Source of the DNA: Flavobacteriaceae bacterium UBA4166
GTDB taxonomy: Bacteria; Bacteroidota; Bacteroidia; Flavobacteriales; Flavobacteriaceae
Length of the DNA stretch: 64,000 nucleotides
Assembly (NCBI GenBank): GCA_002379985.1
Contig: DFVG01000029.1
Coordinates: 25,418 to 89,417, forward strand
Reading direction: 5' to 3'
A program made the position numbers and the translations under genes. Positions within the stretch are counted from its first letter, which is position 1. The number at the start of each line of letters is the position of its first letter. Under the pieces are notes generated by a model. It was not told the DNA's origin. It did no database searches and was given only the letters and a program-made list of their open reading frames with translations. Shown piece by piece: positions 17,299-26,050 of this stretch.

Positions 17299-20200
17299 AT
17301 GAAATCAATACTACCCCTATTCCTATTTATGTGCTGCATAACATCTTGGGCGCAAGCCGTTAATGATGAATGTGTCGATAGAACTGCTATCACTGTAGCG
17401 ACCACTGCCAATATGTATTCTGTAGATACGTCCACAGCCACGGAAACACTCGACGGCAGTTGTGAACTCGTCGGAAATAACAATCTCGATGTATGGTATG
17501 AGTTTACCATGCCTGTTAACGGGAATGTTCGTATTACGAATATACCTAGTTCGGTATCCCGTAGTTTGTACGACAGCTGTGGAGGAACTGAACTTGTGTG
17601 TGCCTTTAATGACGGTTTCTTTTTCGGACTAACAAGCGGCACCACCTATGTATTGCGTATTGCCGAGCGGGCTGATTTTGCAGGAAATGTAGATTTTACC
17701 ATACAAGCTTTTGAAGCCGCTGTGAATGACGAATGTGCCGATCGCCTCACTATCACAGTTCCCACCGGAGGTACGAACACCTATAGTTTCGATTCCAGAA
17801 CGGCGTCTGAGTCTGTCGACGGCTCTTGTGAAGGCAGCGGAAATCAAAACTTAGACGTTTGGTATGAGTTCACAATGCCCGTCAACGGAAACGTTCGAAT
17901 CACTAATATTCCTAGTACTGTCTCCCGCAGTTTATATGATAGCTGTGGCGGAACCGAGTTGCGCTGTGCAAATAATGATGGTTATTTTTACAACCTTAGT
18001 TCCGGGACTACCTATGTGCTTAGAATGGCACAGCGAGGTTTGTTTGCGAACCCTATTGATTTTGATGTGGAAGCGTTTGAAACCGCCCCCAATGATGTAT
18101 GTACGAACCGAATTAGTATTACCGTACCTGTGGGGAGCAGCAATTCGTATGATTTTGATCCACGAACTGCCAATGAGAGTATCAGTGCCAGTTGCGAAGG
18201 TGGCGGAAGCACCTACCTTGATGGATGGTACGAGTTTACCATGCCGGTAGATGGAAATGTAAAAATTACCGGAATTCCTAACACGGTATCTCGAAGCCTT
18301 TTTGATGGGTGTGGCGGAACCGAATTGATCTGTGGTTTTAACGATGGTTTCTTCTTTGATTTAAGTGCGGGAACTACCTATGTGCTGCGTATCGCGGAAC
18401 GCGCCGATTTTTCAAGTCCGATTACCTTCTCTGTCGAAGCGTTTCCAACGATCGCCAACGACGACTGTGTTGATCGTATTCCAATTACCGTTACTACCGG
18501 CGGCATCAACACTTACTCTTTCGATGCAAGGCAGGCAACGGAAAGTATGGATGGAAGTTGTGAAAGTGATGGACAGCAAAATCTAGATGTTTGGTATGAA
18601 TTTACGATGCCGGTCAACGGAAACGTTCGAGTTACCAATATTCCGAATGTGACTACCCGAAGTTTGTTTGACGCCTGCGGCGGAACCGAACTAGGCTGTA
18701 CGAATGACGATGGCTTCTTCTTCAGTTTAACAAGTGGAACCACCTATGTATTACGTCTTGCGGAAAGAGCTGATTTTGCCGGGTTGATCAATTTTGATAT
18801 TGAAGCTTTTGAGGTGATCGAAAACAACGATTGTACTTCTGCCATCGAAGCTCCTGTTGGCGTTGTAGCGCCTACCACTATTGATTTTGATTCCAGGGGC
18901 GCTACCGAAAGTATGGATGCTAGTTGTGATAACGCAGCACAGACCAATATGGATGCCTGGTATGAAATTACCATGCCTTTTGATGGTGATTTGGAGGTGA
19001 CAAACGCCAATAACATTACAAGAATTACGGTTTTTGACGCCTGTGGCGGAATTGAACTGAGTTGCTTCTCCGGAAACAGTACCGTATTTGGATTAGCCGG
19101 AGGGGTTACGTATTACCTGCGCGCAGCACGAAGAGCCGAATTCGCTAATGAAGACCCATTTGATATTCAAGCGTTGCCGGCACCCCTTCCTACCTGTACC
19201 ACCACAACAGAATGGATCTCGGGAGCCTGGGATAACGGAACCCCAGATCTTTCTACTAATGTGATCATTAGAAGCGCTTATGATACAGCAACGCACGGCA
19301 GTTTTTCGGCTTGTAGTGTTTCTGTAGATAGTGGAATCACCTTGCGCGTTAATAGTGGCGATTATGTAGAGGTGGCGTATGACATTAATGTAGTGGGTGT
19401 ACTCGATATTTCACATGAAGGAAGTCTGGTACAACGTGATGATGCGGCGATTACCACGAATAACGGAACCATACGCGTTCGTAAAACAACTCCCTTCTTA
19501 AAGCCTCGAGACTTTATGATTATGGGAAGCCCCGTGAGCGGTGAAACACGGGAGGATGTGTACGACAGTGCCTTTCTAGTGTTAGCACACACCACCGGAA
19601 ACTTTGTACCGAATGCGGACGTGGCCACTGCATTTCCTTCCGCAGAGAATTTTGCAGACGACAACGGTGATTTTTGGAATCCGCATAGCGGAAGTTTGAC
19701 TATTGGTGAAGGATATTTGGTGCGTCCACAGGCGAATTATTTGGATGGCAATAAAACCTATGACCTCACCTATACGGAAGGAAGCTTAAATAATGGAATC
19801 GTTACCGTTCCGTTGCTCTTCAATACCACACAGAATGACAGTCCGAATGTCCTTGGAAACCCCTACGCTTCGGCTATTTCTGCGGATGATTTTATCAATG
19901 CCAATCCGGAAGTAGAAACCCTCTATTTCTGGGAACACCTCACACCACCGAGTCCGTCGCTACCCGGTGCCGGAAGCATGAATTTTAGCATGGAAGATAT
20001 TTCTATGTACAATTTAATGGGCGGTGTTGCGGCGGCTTCAGATCCTTCCGGAAGTGATACAGCCCCCAACGGAATGATCGCTTCTGCACAAGGCTTCGGT
20101 GTAAAAGCTTCGGCTGCAGGAACGGCTACATTTACCAACAGCATGCGCCGACTTGCAGGAAATGACACGTGGCGAAGCCCTTCCGAAGAAAAAAATAGAT

Positions 20201-20871
20201 TATGGCTTTCTGTTCAGAATTCAGAATTTAACCTTAACAATAGTACCCTAATTGGATTTTCTGAAACTTGTTCTGAAGGCATGGATTCCGGATATGACAG
20301 CAAGCGTCTGGCAACCGTAGTTTCTTTATTTTCTATGACCGGCGTGGGAGATGAATTGGGCATTCAAACCCGAGAAGCATTTCAGAGTGATATGAAAATT
20401 TCAGTTGGATTTACTTCATTGGTAAATGTGGCCACCGAATATGAAATTTCGCTTCAAGATATGGAAGGAAGTATGCTTATGAATGCAACACCATATCTTT
20501 TTGATAACGATACCGGAATAACGATCGATCTGTCTCAGGAAAGCTACCGCTTTAGAAGCTCTAAAACTACGGCACCACGAATGTTTACCCTATTCTTTAA
20601 GGAAACGACCTTGGGGGTTTCAGAACACGATAGTCTCTTTTTAGAATGGTATCCTAATCCGGCTCAAGAACGTATTACGCTGTTAAATCCCGACGGACAT
20701 CTAATTTCCGCCGTGAAAGTATACGACCTTCTTGGAGTCATCGTTCTGGAACAATCGCTGGGAGGAGTTTCAAATGCAACCTTAGACATCACCAAACTTG
20801 CCAGTGGTGCTTATATCATAAAAACGAAATCGGACCAAGGGATTCAGACACAACAATTGCTGAAACGTTAA
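17299..20871 (+). CDS. large T9SS-secreted protein with five tandem 122-residue repeats
   Basis: 1190 residues with a signal peptide (MKSILPLFLFMCCITSWAQA). From residue 21 to about 630 there are five repeats of about 122 residues, each starting NDxC and containing DVWYEFTMP (or a variant), then a CGGTEL/C Cys pair and TTYVLRxAxR. In Flavobacteriia such beta-sandwich units are found in large surface proteins. The next part (STNVIIRSAYDTA, VDSGITLRVNSG, then LLGNPY-like segments) is common on T9SS cargo. It ends with a type A sorting domain (LEWYPNPAQERITLL ... GAYIIKTKSDQ). It is probably a surface adhesin or attachment protein. A terminator follows at 20896-20924. Confidence 0.85.
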   Translation: MKSILPLFLFMCCITSWAQAVNDECVDRTAITVATTANMYSVDTSTATETLDGSCELVGNNNLDVWYEFTMPVNGNVRITNIPSSVSRSLYDSCGGTELVCAFNDGFFFGLTSGTTYVLRIAERADFAGNVDFTIQAFEAAVNDECADRLTITVPTGGTNTYSFDSRTASESVDGSCEGSGNQNLDVWYEFTMPVNGNVRITNIPSTVSRSLYDSCGGTELRCANNDGYFYNLSSGTTYVLRMAQRGLFANPIDFDVEAFETAPNDVCTNRISITVPVGSSNSYDFDPRTANESISASCEGGGSTYLDGWYEFTMPVDGNVKITGIPNTVSRSLFDGCGGTELICGFNDGFFFDLSAGTTYVLRIAERADFSSPITFSVEAFPTIANDDCVDRIPITVTTGGINTYSFDARQATESMDGSCESDGQQNLDVWYEFTMPVNGNVRVTNIPNVTTRSLFDACGGTELGCTNDDGFFFSLTSGTTYVLRLAERADFAGLINFDIEAFEVIENNDCTSAIEAPVGVVAPTTIDFDSRGATESMDASCDNAAQTNMDAWYEITMPFDGDLEVTNANNITRITVFDACGGIELSCFSGNSTVFGLAGGVTYYLRAARRAEFANEDPFDIQALPAPLPTCTTTTEWISGAWDNGTPDLSTNVIIRSAYDTATHGSFSACSVSVDSGITLRVNSGDYVEVAYDINVVGVLDISHEGSLVQRDDAAITTNNGTIRVRKTTPFLKPRDFMIMGSPVSGETREDVYDSAFLVLAHTTGNFVPNADVATAFPSAENFADDNGDFWNPHSGSLTIGEGYLVRPQANYLDGNKTYDLTYTEGSLNNGIVTVPLLFNTTQNDSPNVLGNPYASAISADDFINANPEVETLYFWEHLTPPSPSLPGAGSMNFSMEDISMYNLMGGVAAASDPSGSDTAPNGMIASAQGFGVKASAAGTATFTNSMRRLAGNDTWRSPSEEKNRLWLSVQNSEFNLNNSTLIGFSETCSEGMDSGYDSKRLATVVSLFSMTGVGDELGIQTREAFQSDMKISVGFTSLVNVATEYEISLQDMEGSMLMNATPYLFDNDTGITIDLSQESYRFRSSKTTAPRMFTLFFKETTLGVSEHDSLFLEWYPNPAQERITLLNPDGHLISAVKVYDLLGVIVLEQSLGGVSNATLDITKLASGAYIIKTKSDQGIQTQQLLKR
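17359..19189 (+). repeat. five tandem coding repeats of about 122 codons
   Basis: The five units start near VNDECVD, VNDECAD, PNDVCTN, ANDDCVD and ENNDCTS. Units 1, 2 and 4 are most alike (DVWYEFTMPVNGNVR is shared). Unit 5 is most divergent and has DAWYEITMPFDGD. The end of the fifth unit is approximate. Confidence 0.8.
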
Positions 20872-20895
20872 TATTTCAACTAACTTCCGATTACG

Positions 20896-20924
20896 AAAAG
20901 CCCTTCGATTCCGGAAGGGCTTTT
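20896..20924. terminator. bidirectional intrinsic terminator
   Basis: AAAAGCCCTTC (20896-20906) pairs perfectly with GAAGGGCTTTT (20914-20924), with a 7-base loop and T runs on both strands. It ends the T9SS gene (plus) and the COG4315-like gene (minus). Confidence 0.85.
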
Positions 20925-20960
20925 ACTTTAATAAAAATAAAAGATTCGTTAGATAGCTCT

Positions 20961-21344
20961 TTATTGAACCACTTCCGTAACTTGTGTTACGAAGAACGTA
21001 CCTTCGGCGCCTCCCTGTCCTAAAACGCATCCACGGATGCCTTCGTCCTGTAAAAAATGATATAGCGGACTTCCTTTGAATGTAAGCTGTGGTCCCAGCT
21101 CATCGTTTCTGTTTGCCACGCTAAAATCATTTCTACTTAAAACAGTGGGCAACACTATTTCGAGTGTCGAAGGAAGTACCATATTGAAACGCACCTGAAA
21201 CGGTGGCCAAATTTCTGCACAGCCTCCATTACAATTGCTTTCATTAAGGCCATCATTGATAAAGTGATATAAGCTCACCCCATTAGCATCTACCAAATAT
21301 TGAAGTGGTTCTTCTCTTTCGGCGACTACTTGTTGTGCCATCAT
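20961..21344 (-). CDS. COG4315-like repeat protein (no signal peptide seen)
   Basis: 127 residues. It has two copies of the COG4315 pattern, in which an aromatic residue precedes a Tyr/His and Asp: NGVSLYHFINDGLNESNCNG near residue 23, and GSPLYHFLQDE near residue 90. Cys residues occur as NCNGGCAEIWPPF. In this family the domain is usually secreted or lipid-anchored and its function is unknown. Here the start ATG at 21344 is directly followed by soluble sequence, and no signal peptide or lipobox is evident. A few codons remain open upstream without an ATG, so the true start could differ. The csp terminator lies between this gene and the csp gene. Confidence 0.7.
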   Translation of the reverse strand: MMAQQVVAEREEPLQYLVDANGVSLYHFINDGLNESNCNGGCAEIWPPFQVRFNMVLPSTLEIVLPTVLSRNDFSVANRNDELGPQLTFKGSPLYHFLQDEGIRGCVLGQGGAEGTFFVTQVTEVVQ

Positions 21345-21375
21345 AATCGTATAATTTGCTCTTGCAATAGAAAAA

Positions 21376-21395
21376 GCCCCTCATTACTGAGAGGC
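21376..21395 (-). terminator. intrinsic terminator after the cold shock gene
   Basis: GCCCCTCATTACTGAGAGGC: the arms GCCCCTCA/TGAGAGGC pair with a single wobble. On the minus strand it is followed by a T run. It is nearly identical to the hairpins at 21999 and 35873. Confidence 0.75.
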
Positions 21396-21453
21396 TTTCT
21401 TTGGATATCATACGATTCCAACGCTCGACTTATATCAAGCCAATTTCGCAAAC

Positions 21454-21645
21454 TTACGCTAATTGAACATTTACTGCGTTGATTCCTTTTTTACCTTGAG
21501 CGGTTTCAAAGGTTACTTCATCATTTTCGCGAATGTCATCGATAAGTCCGCTCATGTGAACAAAAATGTCTTGATTAGATCCTTCTTCTTGGATAAATCC
21601 AAATCCTTTGCTGTTGTTAAAAAACTTTACGGTTCCTTTTTTCAT
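21454..21645 (-). CDS. cold shock protein (CspA family)
   Basis: 63 residues from the ATG at 21645 (MKKGTVKFFNNSKGFGFIQE). This is a single OB-fold cold shock domain with RNP1-like KGFGFI and RNP2-like DIFVHMS. It binds single-stranded RNA or DNA as a chaperone. A start at 21762 would add 39 unrelated residues (AKNTHI before the real start), so I use the short form. More than 100 bases of untranslated leader precede it, as is typical of regulated csp genes. An intrinsic terminator lies at 21376-21395. Confidence 0.9.
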   Translation of the reverse strand: MKKGTVKFFNNSKGFGFIQEEGSNQDIFVHMSGLIDDIRENDEVTFETAQGKKGINAVNVQLA

Positions 21646-21998
21646 AATGTGTGTGTTTTTAGCGCTAAACGCGTTTTTAATTTTTTGAATCAATTTCATA
21701 CTGATACATTTAAATGAATTATTGGCAGAAACTACAATCACAGCCCATTTGGGTTGCATCATAAGACGTATTAAATGAAAAGGAAGAAAGAAAGGTACTA
21801 CTTACTAGGAAAGAAACTCTACTACTAGAAAAAATAAAACGTATCAAATAATCCTAAAGAACATTAAAAACTGTCCTGAATATGTTGCGATGCTTTTCGA
21901 AGCACATCGCCAATAATGCGGCGAATGTACGCCTAATTTATTTATAAACGAGAATTATTCAAAAAATAATTTGAGACTCAATCGTTTAAACAAAAGAA
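21646..21998. other. csp leader and upstream DNA, no gene seen
   Basis: This stretch of about 350 bases has no convincing coding frame. Its left part is the presumed leader of the cold shock gene (minus strand), which includes a local CCCATTTGGG-like pairing near 21750. I saw no clear -7 box on the minus strand. Confidence 0.4.
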
Positions 21999-22018
21999 GC
22001 CCCTCATTGCTGAGAGGC
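21999..22018 (-). terminator. terminator hairpin at the left island edge
   Basis: GCCCCTCATTGCTGAGAGGC pairs as GCCCCTCA/TGAGAGGC with one wobble. It lies directly before the left att repeat, where the original tRNA-Asp terminator would be before integration. It nearly matches the one after the intact tRNA at 35873-35892. Confidence 0.7.
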
Positions 22019-22024
22019 TTTATA

Positions 22025-22054
22025 TTGGGTTGCGGTCTGGACGAGACTCGAACT
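22025..22054. repeat. left attachment site (30-base direct repeat, copy 1)
   Basis: Thirty bases from TTGGG to GAACT are identical at 35899-35928. The repeat includes the 3' 22 bases of tRNA-Asp. Including the adjacent hairpin, about 58 bases align with only five differences. This copy has no tRNA body, as expected of the end distal to the intact tRNA after integration in a tRNA 3' end. Confidence 0.85.
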
Positions 22055-22131
22055 GTGGAATGTTAATTTCTGAATTTTAATTAGTTAAACATTTGAATGC
22101 TACTCGTAACACCTAAATGTAAGCAGCAACA

Positions 22132-23058
22132 CTAAAATTCAATTTCAATTGTCGAAACTAATCCTGTCGCCACTCTATTAATTGCATTTAATTTATTTCC
22201 TGGAGAAATTCGCCAAACTTCAATATCATCGTCATATTGCAGAGAGAGTAGCATAGCTAAAACAGCAAAGGGCTTTGGTCCACATGGTGCAATTATTATT
22301 CTAGTGTTTTTAATTAATTCATCACACAGATTTTTGAGCATGTAGTATGAATATCTTAAATTTTTAATGGGGTATTCAAAAATATTTTCAGGAGGAATTT
22401 GGGATGACATATTTTTCAATAGCTCCTTAGCTTCAAGGTTGTATCTTTCATTGTAGGAATTATCAGTGTAAAATATATACGGAATAGCATCAAAATACTC
22501 CTTTAAACCAAAAACCCTGCTCAACTCATTACCTATACCAATAATTAAAGACGTAGGTTTCGTTGGTAAACTTAGATTACAATATCCATTTAATGGAGCA
22601 ACCACACGATTTGGTGTTTTATCTTGATTATCCTTTATGTATTCTGCATGACTATAACCTAAGTAGAGTTTCCAGTTTGAGTTATCCTCCTGATGATAAA
22701 GAACAAACAATAAATAGGAATATAAATTTTTAGACATTGATGAATAATCTATATATATTACTAATTGATCATCTTTCTCAATGATTTTAAAAAGCTTCTC
22801 TAGCTTTCTATTTATCAAATCTTCCACGTCAGTTTCAATGATCTCAAATCCATTCTCTTGAAAAAATAGATCATTTTTAATCCTAAATGGATGTTCTTTT
22901 GCATTCTTGAAACCCAAGACAACCCCTTTTTTAATTATACTAGACAAACTCTTTGCTTGGAATGTGGACCTTGCTTCGTAGCCTGATGCGCCAATGAATA
23001 GATCAATTTTTTTAAAAGGTAGATCAGTAATATTTGTAAATTCATTAACTATGTGCAT
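22132..23058 (-). CDS. unknown Rossmann-like protein, last gene of the candidate defence operon
   Basis: 308 residues from the ATG at 23058. It overlaps the preceding ATPase stop by one base (TGATG), which suggests translational coupling; a GTG at 23061 is an alternative. I do not recognise a family. It appears to have two Rossmann-like halves: FIGASGYEARSTFQAKSL near residue 22, VIYIDYSSMSKNLYSYLL near 97, then LIIGIGNELSRVFGL near 168 and IIIAPCGPKPFAVLAMLL near 250. The glycine-rich loops after beta strands suggest ligand or nucleotide binding, and IAPCGPKPFAV is reminiscent of CARF-like sensor folds. That comparison is weak. It may be the sensor or effector of the operon. Confidence 0.6.
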   Translation of the reverse strand: MHIVNEFTNITDLPFKKIDLFIGASGYEARSTFQAKSLSSIIKKGVVLGFKNAKEHPFRIKNDLFFQENGFEIIETDVEDLINRKLEKLFKIIEKDDQLVIYIDYSSMSKNLYSYLLFVLYHQEDNSNWKLYLGYSHAEYIKDNQDKTPNRVVAPLNGYCNLSLPTKPTSLIIGIGNELSRVFGLKEYFDAIPYIFYTDNSYNERYNLEAKELLKNMSSQIPPENIFEYPIKNLRYSYYMLKNLCDELIKNTRIIIAPCGPKPFAVLAMLLSLQYDDDIEVWRISPGNKLNAINRVATGLVSTIEIEF

Positions 23059-24914
23059 CACTCGAAAAATTTCCTCTGTTTATTCCCTTCTGAAGTCTTA
23101 TTTAATATCGTACTCAATTTTACCCGAGAATTTATTCTATTGGGTATTTTATATTTTGGAGTAAGAAATCCCGACAGCCTAAATCGTTTATTTAAAATTC
23201 CTTTGCTTGATAAACTTTCCACAGGGTCTAGGTATACAATCGCACCTAAATATAAGGCAGTCTCTAGTAATCCAACAATTTTTGCATTTATATCTTCATC
23301 TACAATAAATGTAGTAGGCGCATTTTTATTAAAATCACCCTCTACCAAATTGTTATAAAAATATTTTCCAATTCTATCTAATAAGTCAGATGCTAGGTTA
23401 AAGTCTCTATTTGAAATAGTTATTGTTGAATCAGGATGATTTTCCAATAAATTATAATATTTTTCAGAAGCTTTAAAAGTGATGTTTGACTGTGTTTTTG
23501 ATGGAATTTGTTTTAATCCTTCAGAATGAACATCTGAATTCTGTAAAATCTCATTTACCAATCCAATTATCAATCTAGGATTACCATCACACAAATCAAA
23601 AATATGCGGGGTACCATAGTGAATCGGAGGAGTTCTCCTTGATCTTCCTTTGTATATTAATCTATATAAGGCATCCCTTTTATATTTGAGAAATACGCTT
23701 TTTCTTATAATTTTATTATCTGTGTAAGGCTCTTTGGGGTTAACACCTCTGCTTTTTAGAAACTCTTTAAAACTATTATCGATAGAAGCCAATTGTTTAA
23801 ATAGAAAATAAAGTGAGCTTTCTTTTGCGGTACTTGGGTAAAACTTATTTTTGTAACCTAAACTAGCTTTTCTTGACTCGGTTAAATCGCTTAATTCTTG
23901 CTTAATTAATTGATCTATAGTCCAAACTCCAAATATTTTATTAACATCTTCTTCTTTAAAATCATATTCCTGTTTAAATTTTTTGGTTAGCAACTGTTCA
24001 GAAAACTTCACCCATCTTTGCAGTCCGTTATCATCGTAAACCCATAATTTTATTGAACTGAAATCATTTCCTTGGGTAACATCTAAAACTCTATCTTCTA
24101 TGTTGAACAAAGGTGTCGTAGTGAGTTTGAAGATAAATTTCTGGTCGACACTTCTCAGAAAAGTGACTAATTTTAGTTGAATAAATTTGGGGACAATTTC
24201 CAATTCGTCAAAACAAAGGGCCCACTTGTGAGAATCGTTAAGGTTTAGCTTCTCTTCAAAAACTTTACAAGCTACTTTAGTAATATCAAAAAATTCATCG
24301 TAAACATAATCGGGCAATGAAGTAGTGAAAATATCTAAATTCCTTTTAAAAATTGATTTTCTAACTAATCTATTCAATTCCCTTATTCTATCTAAAATTT
24401 TAATTTCAACACTGTCAAAAGTTGGAATCACAGAATCAATTGTCCATACCTCTGATATAGCTTTGACAATTTTAAACTCCAACTCTATTCTCTCGCCCTC
24501 ATCTTCACAATTAAAATCTAAGTACGATTTAAAAGTTTTGCAAAGAGCAATCTGCACATTACTGGAAAAGAGAAATTGCACTAAGACTTCGACTACTTCT
24601 GACCGATCATTTAAATGCTTGTTTAAATACTCAAATTGGTTCTTCCACTGAATATCAGATGGAATATAAATTCCAGTAAAACCAATTTTATCTCTAATTG
24701 ATTTTGAGTTCTCATCCTGCCAATAATTTAAACCAGCAGGTGTCAGCATTTTCAAAAGAGTTGTTTTACCACAACCTCTAGACCCCATCAACAGGAGGCT
24801 GTTATCCTTAGTTAGACTAACAAATTCGTCATTTACCACAAAAGATTGTGCAACTTCCCTGAAACTGAAGTATCTGGCATTAAAAGTGTCGTATAGTAAT
24901 AGCTTATCTAGCAT
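23058..24914 (-). CDS. ORC/CDC6-like AAA ATPase of the candidate defence operon
   Basis: 618 residues. Walker A is GSRGCGKTT at residues 44-52, and Walker B is FDELE near 234-238, followed by FKLTTTP as sensor 1. The N-terminal sequence (DTFNARYFSFREVAQSFV) and the GSRGCGKTTLLKMLT stretch match bacterial ORC/CDC6-family ATPases, which often appear in defence islands. The C-terminal 280 residues, after residue 330, have no recognised domain and may recognise DNA or partners. The start lies 6 bases after the stop of the phosphoesterase gene, and the end overlaps the unknown Rossmann-like gene. It is probably the energy-using core of the operon. Confidence 0.75.
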   Translation of the reverse strand: MLDKLLLYDTFNARYFSFREVAQSFVVNDEFVSLTKDNSLLLMGSRGCGKTTLLKMLTPAGLNYWQDENSKSIRDKIGFTGIYIPSDIQWKNQFEYLNKHLNDRSEVVEVLVQFLFSSNVQIALCKTFKSYLDFNCEDEGERIELEFKIVKAISEVWTIDSVIPTFDSVEIKILDRIRELNRLVRKSIFKRNLDIFTTSLPDYVYDEFFDITKVACKVFEEKLNLNDSHKWALCFDELEIVPKFIQLKLVTFLRSVDQKFIFKLTTTPLFNIEDRVLDVTQGNDFSSIKLWVYDDNGLQRWVKFSEQLLTKKFKQEYDFKEEDVNKIFGVWTIDQLIKQELSDLTESRKASLGYKNKFYPSTAKESSLYFLFKQLASIDNSFKEFLKSRGVNPKEPYTDNKIIRKSVFLKYKRDALYRLIYKGRSRRTPPIHYGTPHIFDLCDGNPRLIIGLVNEILQNSDVHSEGLKQIPSKTQSNITFKASEKYYNLLENHPDSTITISNRDFNLASDLLDRIGKYFYNNLVEGDFNKNAPTTFIVDEDINAKIVGLLETALYLGAIVYLDPVESLSSKGILNKRFRLSGFLTPKYKIPNRINSRVKLSTILNKTSEGNKQRKFFE

Positions 24915-24920
24915 TTTACA

Positions 24921-26048
24921 TTATTTAGTCGTTATTAGATAAGGCCTCAGGGGAAAGTCAGGTTGCATAAATAGCTTGTACTTCTTGTTTAAAATCCCCT
25001 TTAATCTTATCAATTTATCGGGAATTAAATATTCCAATATTGGAATTTCCGAAATCAGATCCTGATAAACAATTGTATTTAAACCTTTAGCTAAAAAATA
25101 CTGATGAATCGATGCTGCTAATTTATCTAGATCGATTGATCCACCAAAACCAATCTCAGGGGGAAAATTATGGTTCAATGCTTGCCCCCAACCTTTTTTT
25201 AAATTGAACTCCCATGACATTATTTTACCTTTACCTTTATCAACAATCTCTATAATGTGAAACATCGTATTTAAGCCAGTTCCAAAGAGATTCTCAAAGG
25301 AAGAAAAACTGCCCGCTGCAAATATTGTCACACCCCCAGTTTCTACGATTCGGGGTTGATGTTTGTGCCCATGAATAACTAAATCGTAGTCATATTTATT
25401 TAATACCGCAATCAATTCATCTCCGTTCTCAAGCGAATCATTATCCTTCCAATTGTTTATATTTGAATGCTTTATTGGATGGTGATGAAGTATACATAAC
25501 TTTATTTTATCAACACCAACATTTAGTAATTTATCTATTTCCTCCAGAGTTATTGAGTCAACAGCGGACTCTTTTGATTCAGGAATTCCTATATGAGTGC
25601 GTACAGTATTGATCAATAAAATCTCTAAATCAGATGACTCATATAAGCAATAACCATCGTTCCAAAATTTAGAATTTAAATTAGGATCAGAAGTAGGAAA
25701 GTCCACGCTAAAGTTCTTTATGAATTTATGAGGCTCTTGGGAATAAATTTTTCTAGAATCGACATCATGGTTTCCTGCAACACCAACCTTTAAATTACAA
25801 TTTAATTTGCTATCCATTCGACTTATGGCGTCCCAACCTGATTTTATACCGTGTTCATTAGCTTTATCCCCTAAATCCCCTAAGCATATAATGACATCAG
25901 AATCTATTTTGCTATCGGTATCAGCAACTTCTAAAAAAGAAGTTAGAGGGTTTTGTGATACAGGTTTGTCCGGAATATTTGCGTACAAAAAAGAATTACT
26001 TCCTTTTTCTTGCGTGCAGTGTAAATCTCCTACAATGCAAAACTTCAT
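24921..26048 (-). CDS. calcineurin-like metallophosphoesterase of the candidate defence operon
   Basis: 375 residues. All metal-binding motifs of the metallophosphoesterase fold are visible: GDLHC near residue 7, CLGDLGDKA near 55, GNHDVD near 92, LHHHP near 186 and HGHKHQP near 226. It is expected to be a di-metal nuclease, nucleotidase or phosphodiesterase. The last 100 residues (from about 280) look like an unrelated C-terminal addition. The ATG at 26048 is 2 bases after the methyltransferase stop, and the ATPase start follows 6 bases downstream, so the genes share a transcript. A nuclease or second-messenger function is inferred from context only. Confidence 0.8.
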   Translation of the reverse strand: MKFCIVGDLHCTQEKGSNSFLYANIPDKPVSQNPLTSFLEVADTDSKIDSDVIICLGDLGDKANEHGIKSGWDAISRMDSKLNCNLKVGVAGNHDVDSRKIYSQEPHKFIKNFSVDFPTSDPNLNSKFWNDGYCLYESSDLEILLINTVRTHIGIPESKESAVDSITLEEIDKLLNVGVDKIKLCILHHHPIKHSNINNWKDNDSLENGDELIAVLNKYDYDLVIHGHKHQPRIVETGGVTIFAAGSFSSFENLFGTGLNTMFHIIEIVDKGKGKIMSWEFNLKKGWGQALNHNFPPEIGFGGSIDLDKLAASIHQYFLAKGLNTIVYQDLISEIPILEYLIPDKLIRLKGILNKKYKLFMQPDFPLRPYLITTK

Positions 26049-26050
26049 TA

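Noticed and set aside
21646..21998. The csp upstream region could hold a second tRNA or a gene.
   Set aside because: No cloverleaf or coding frame was convincing, so I treat it as leader and spacer DNA.
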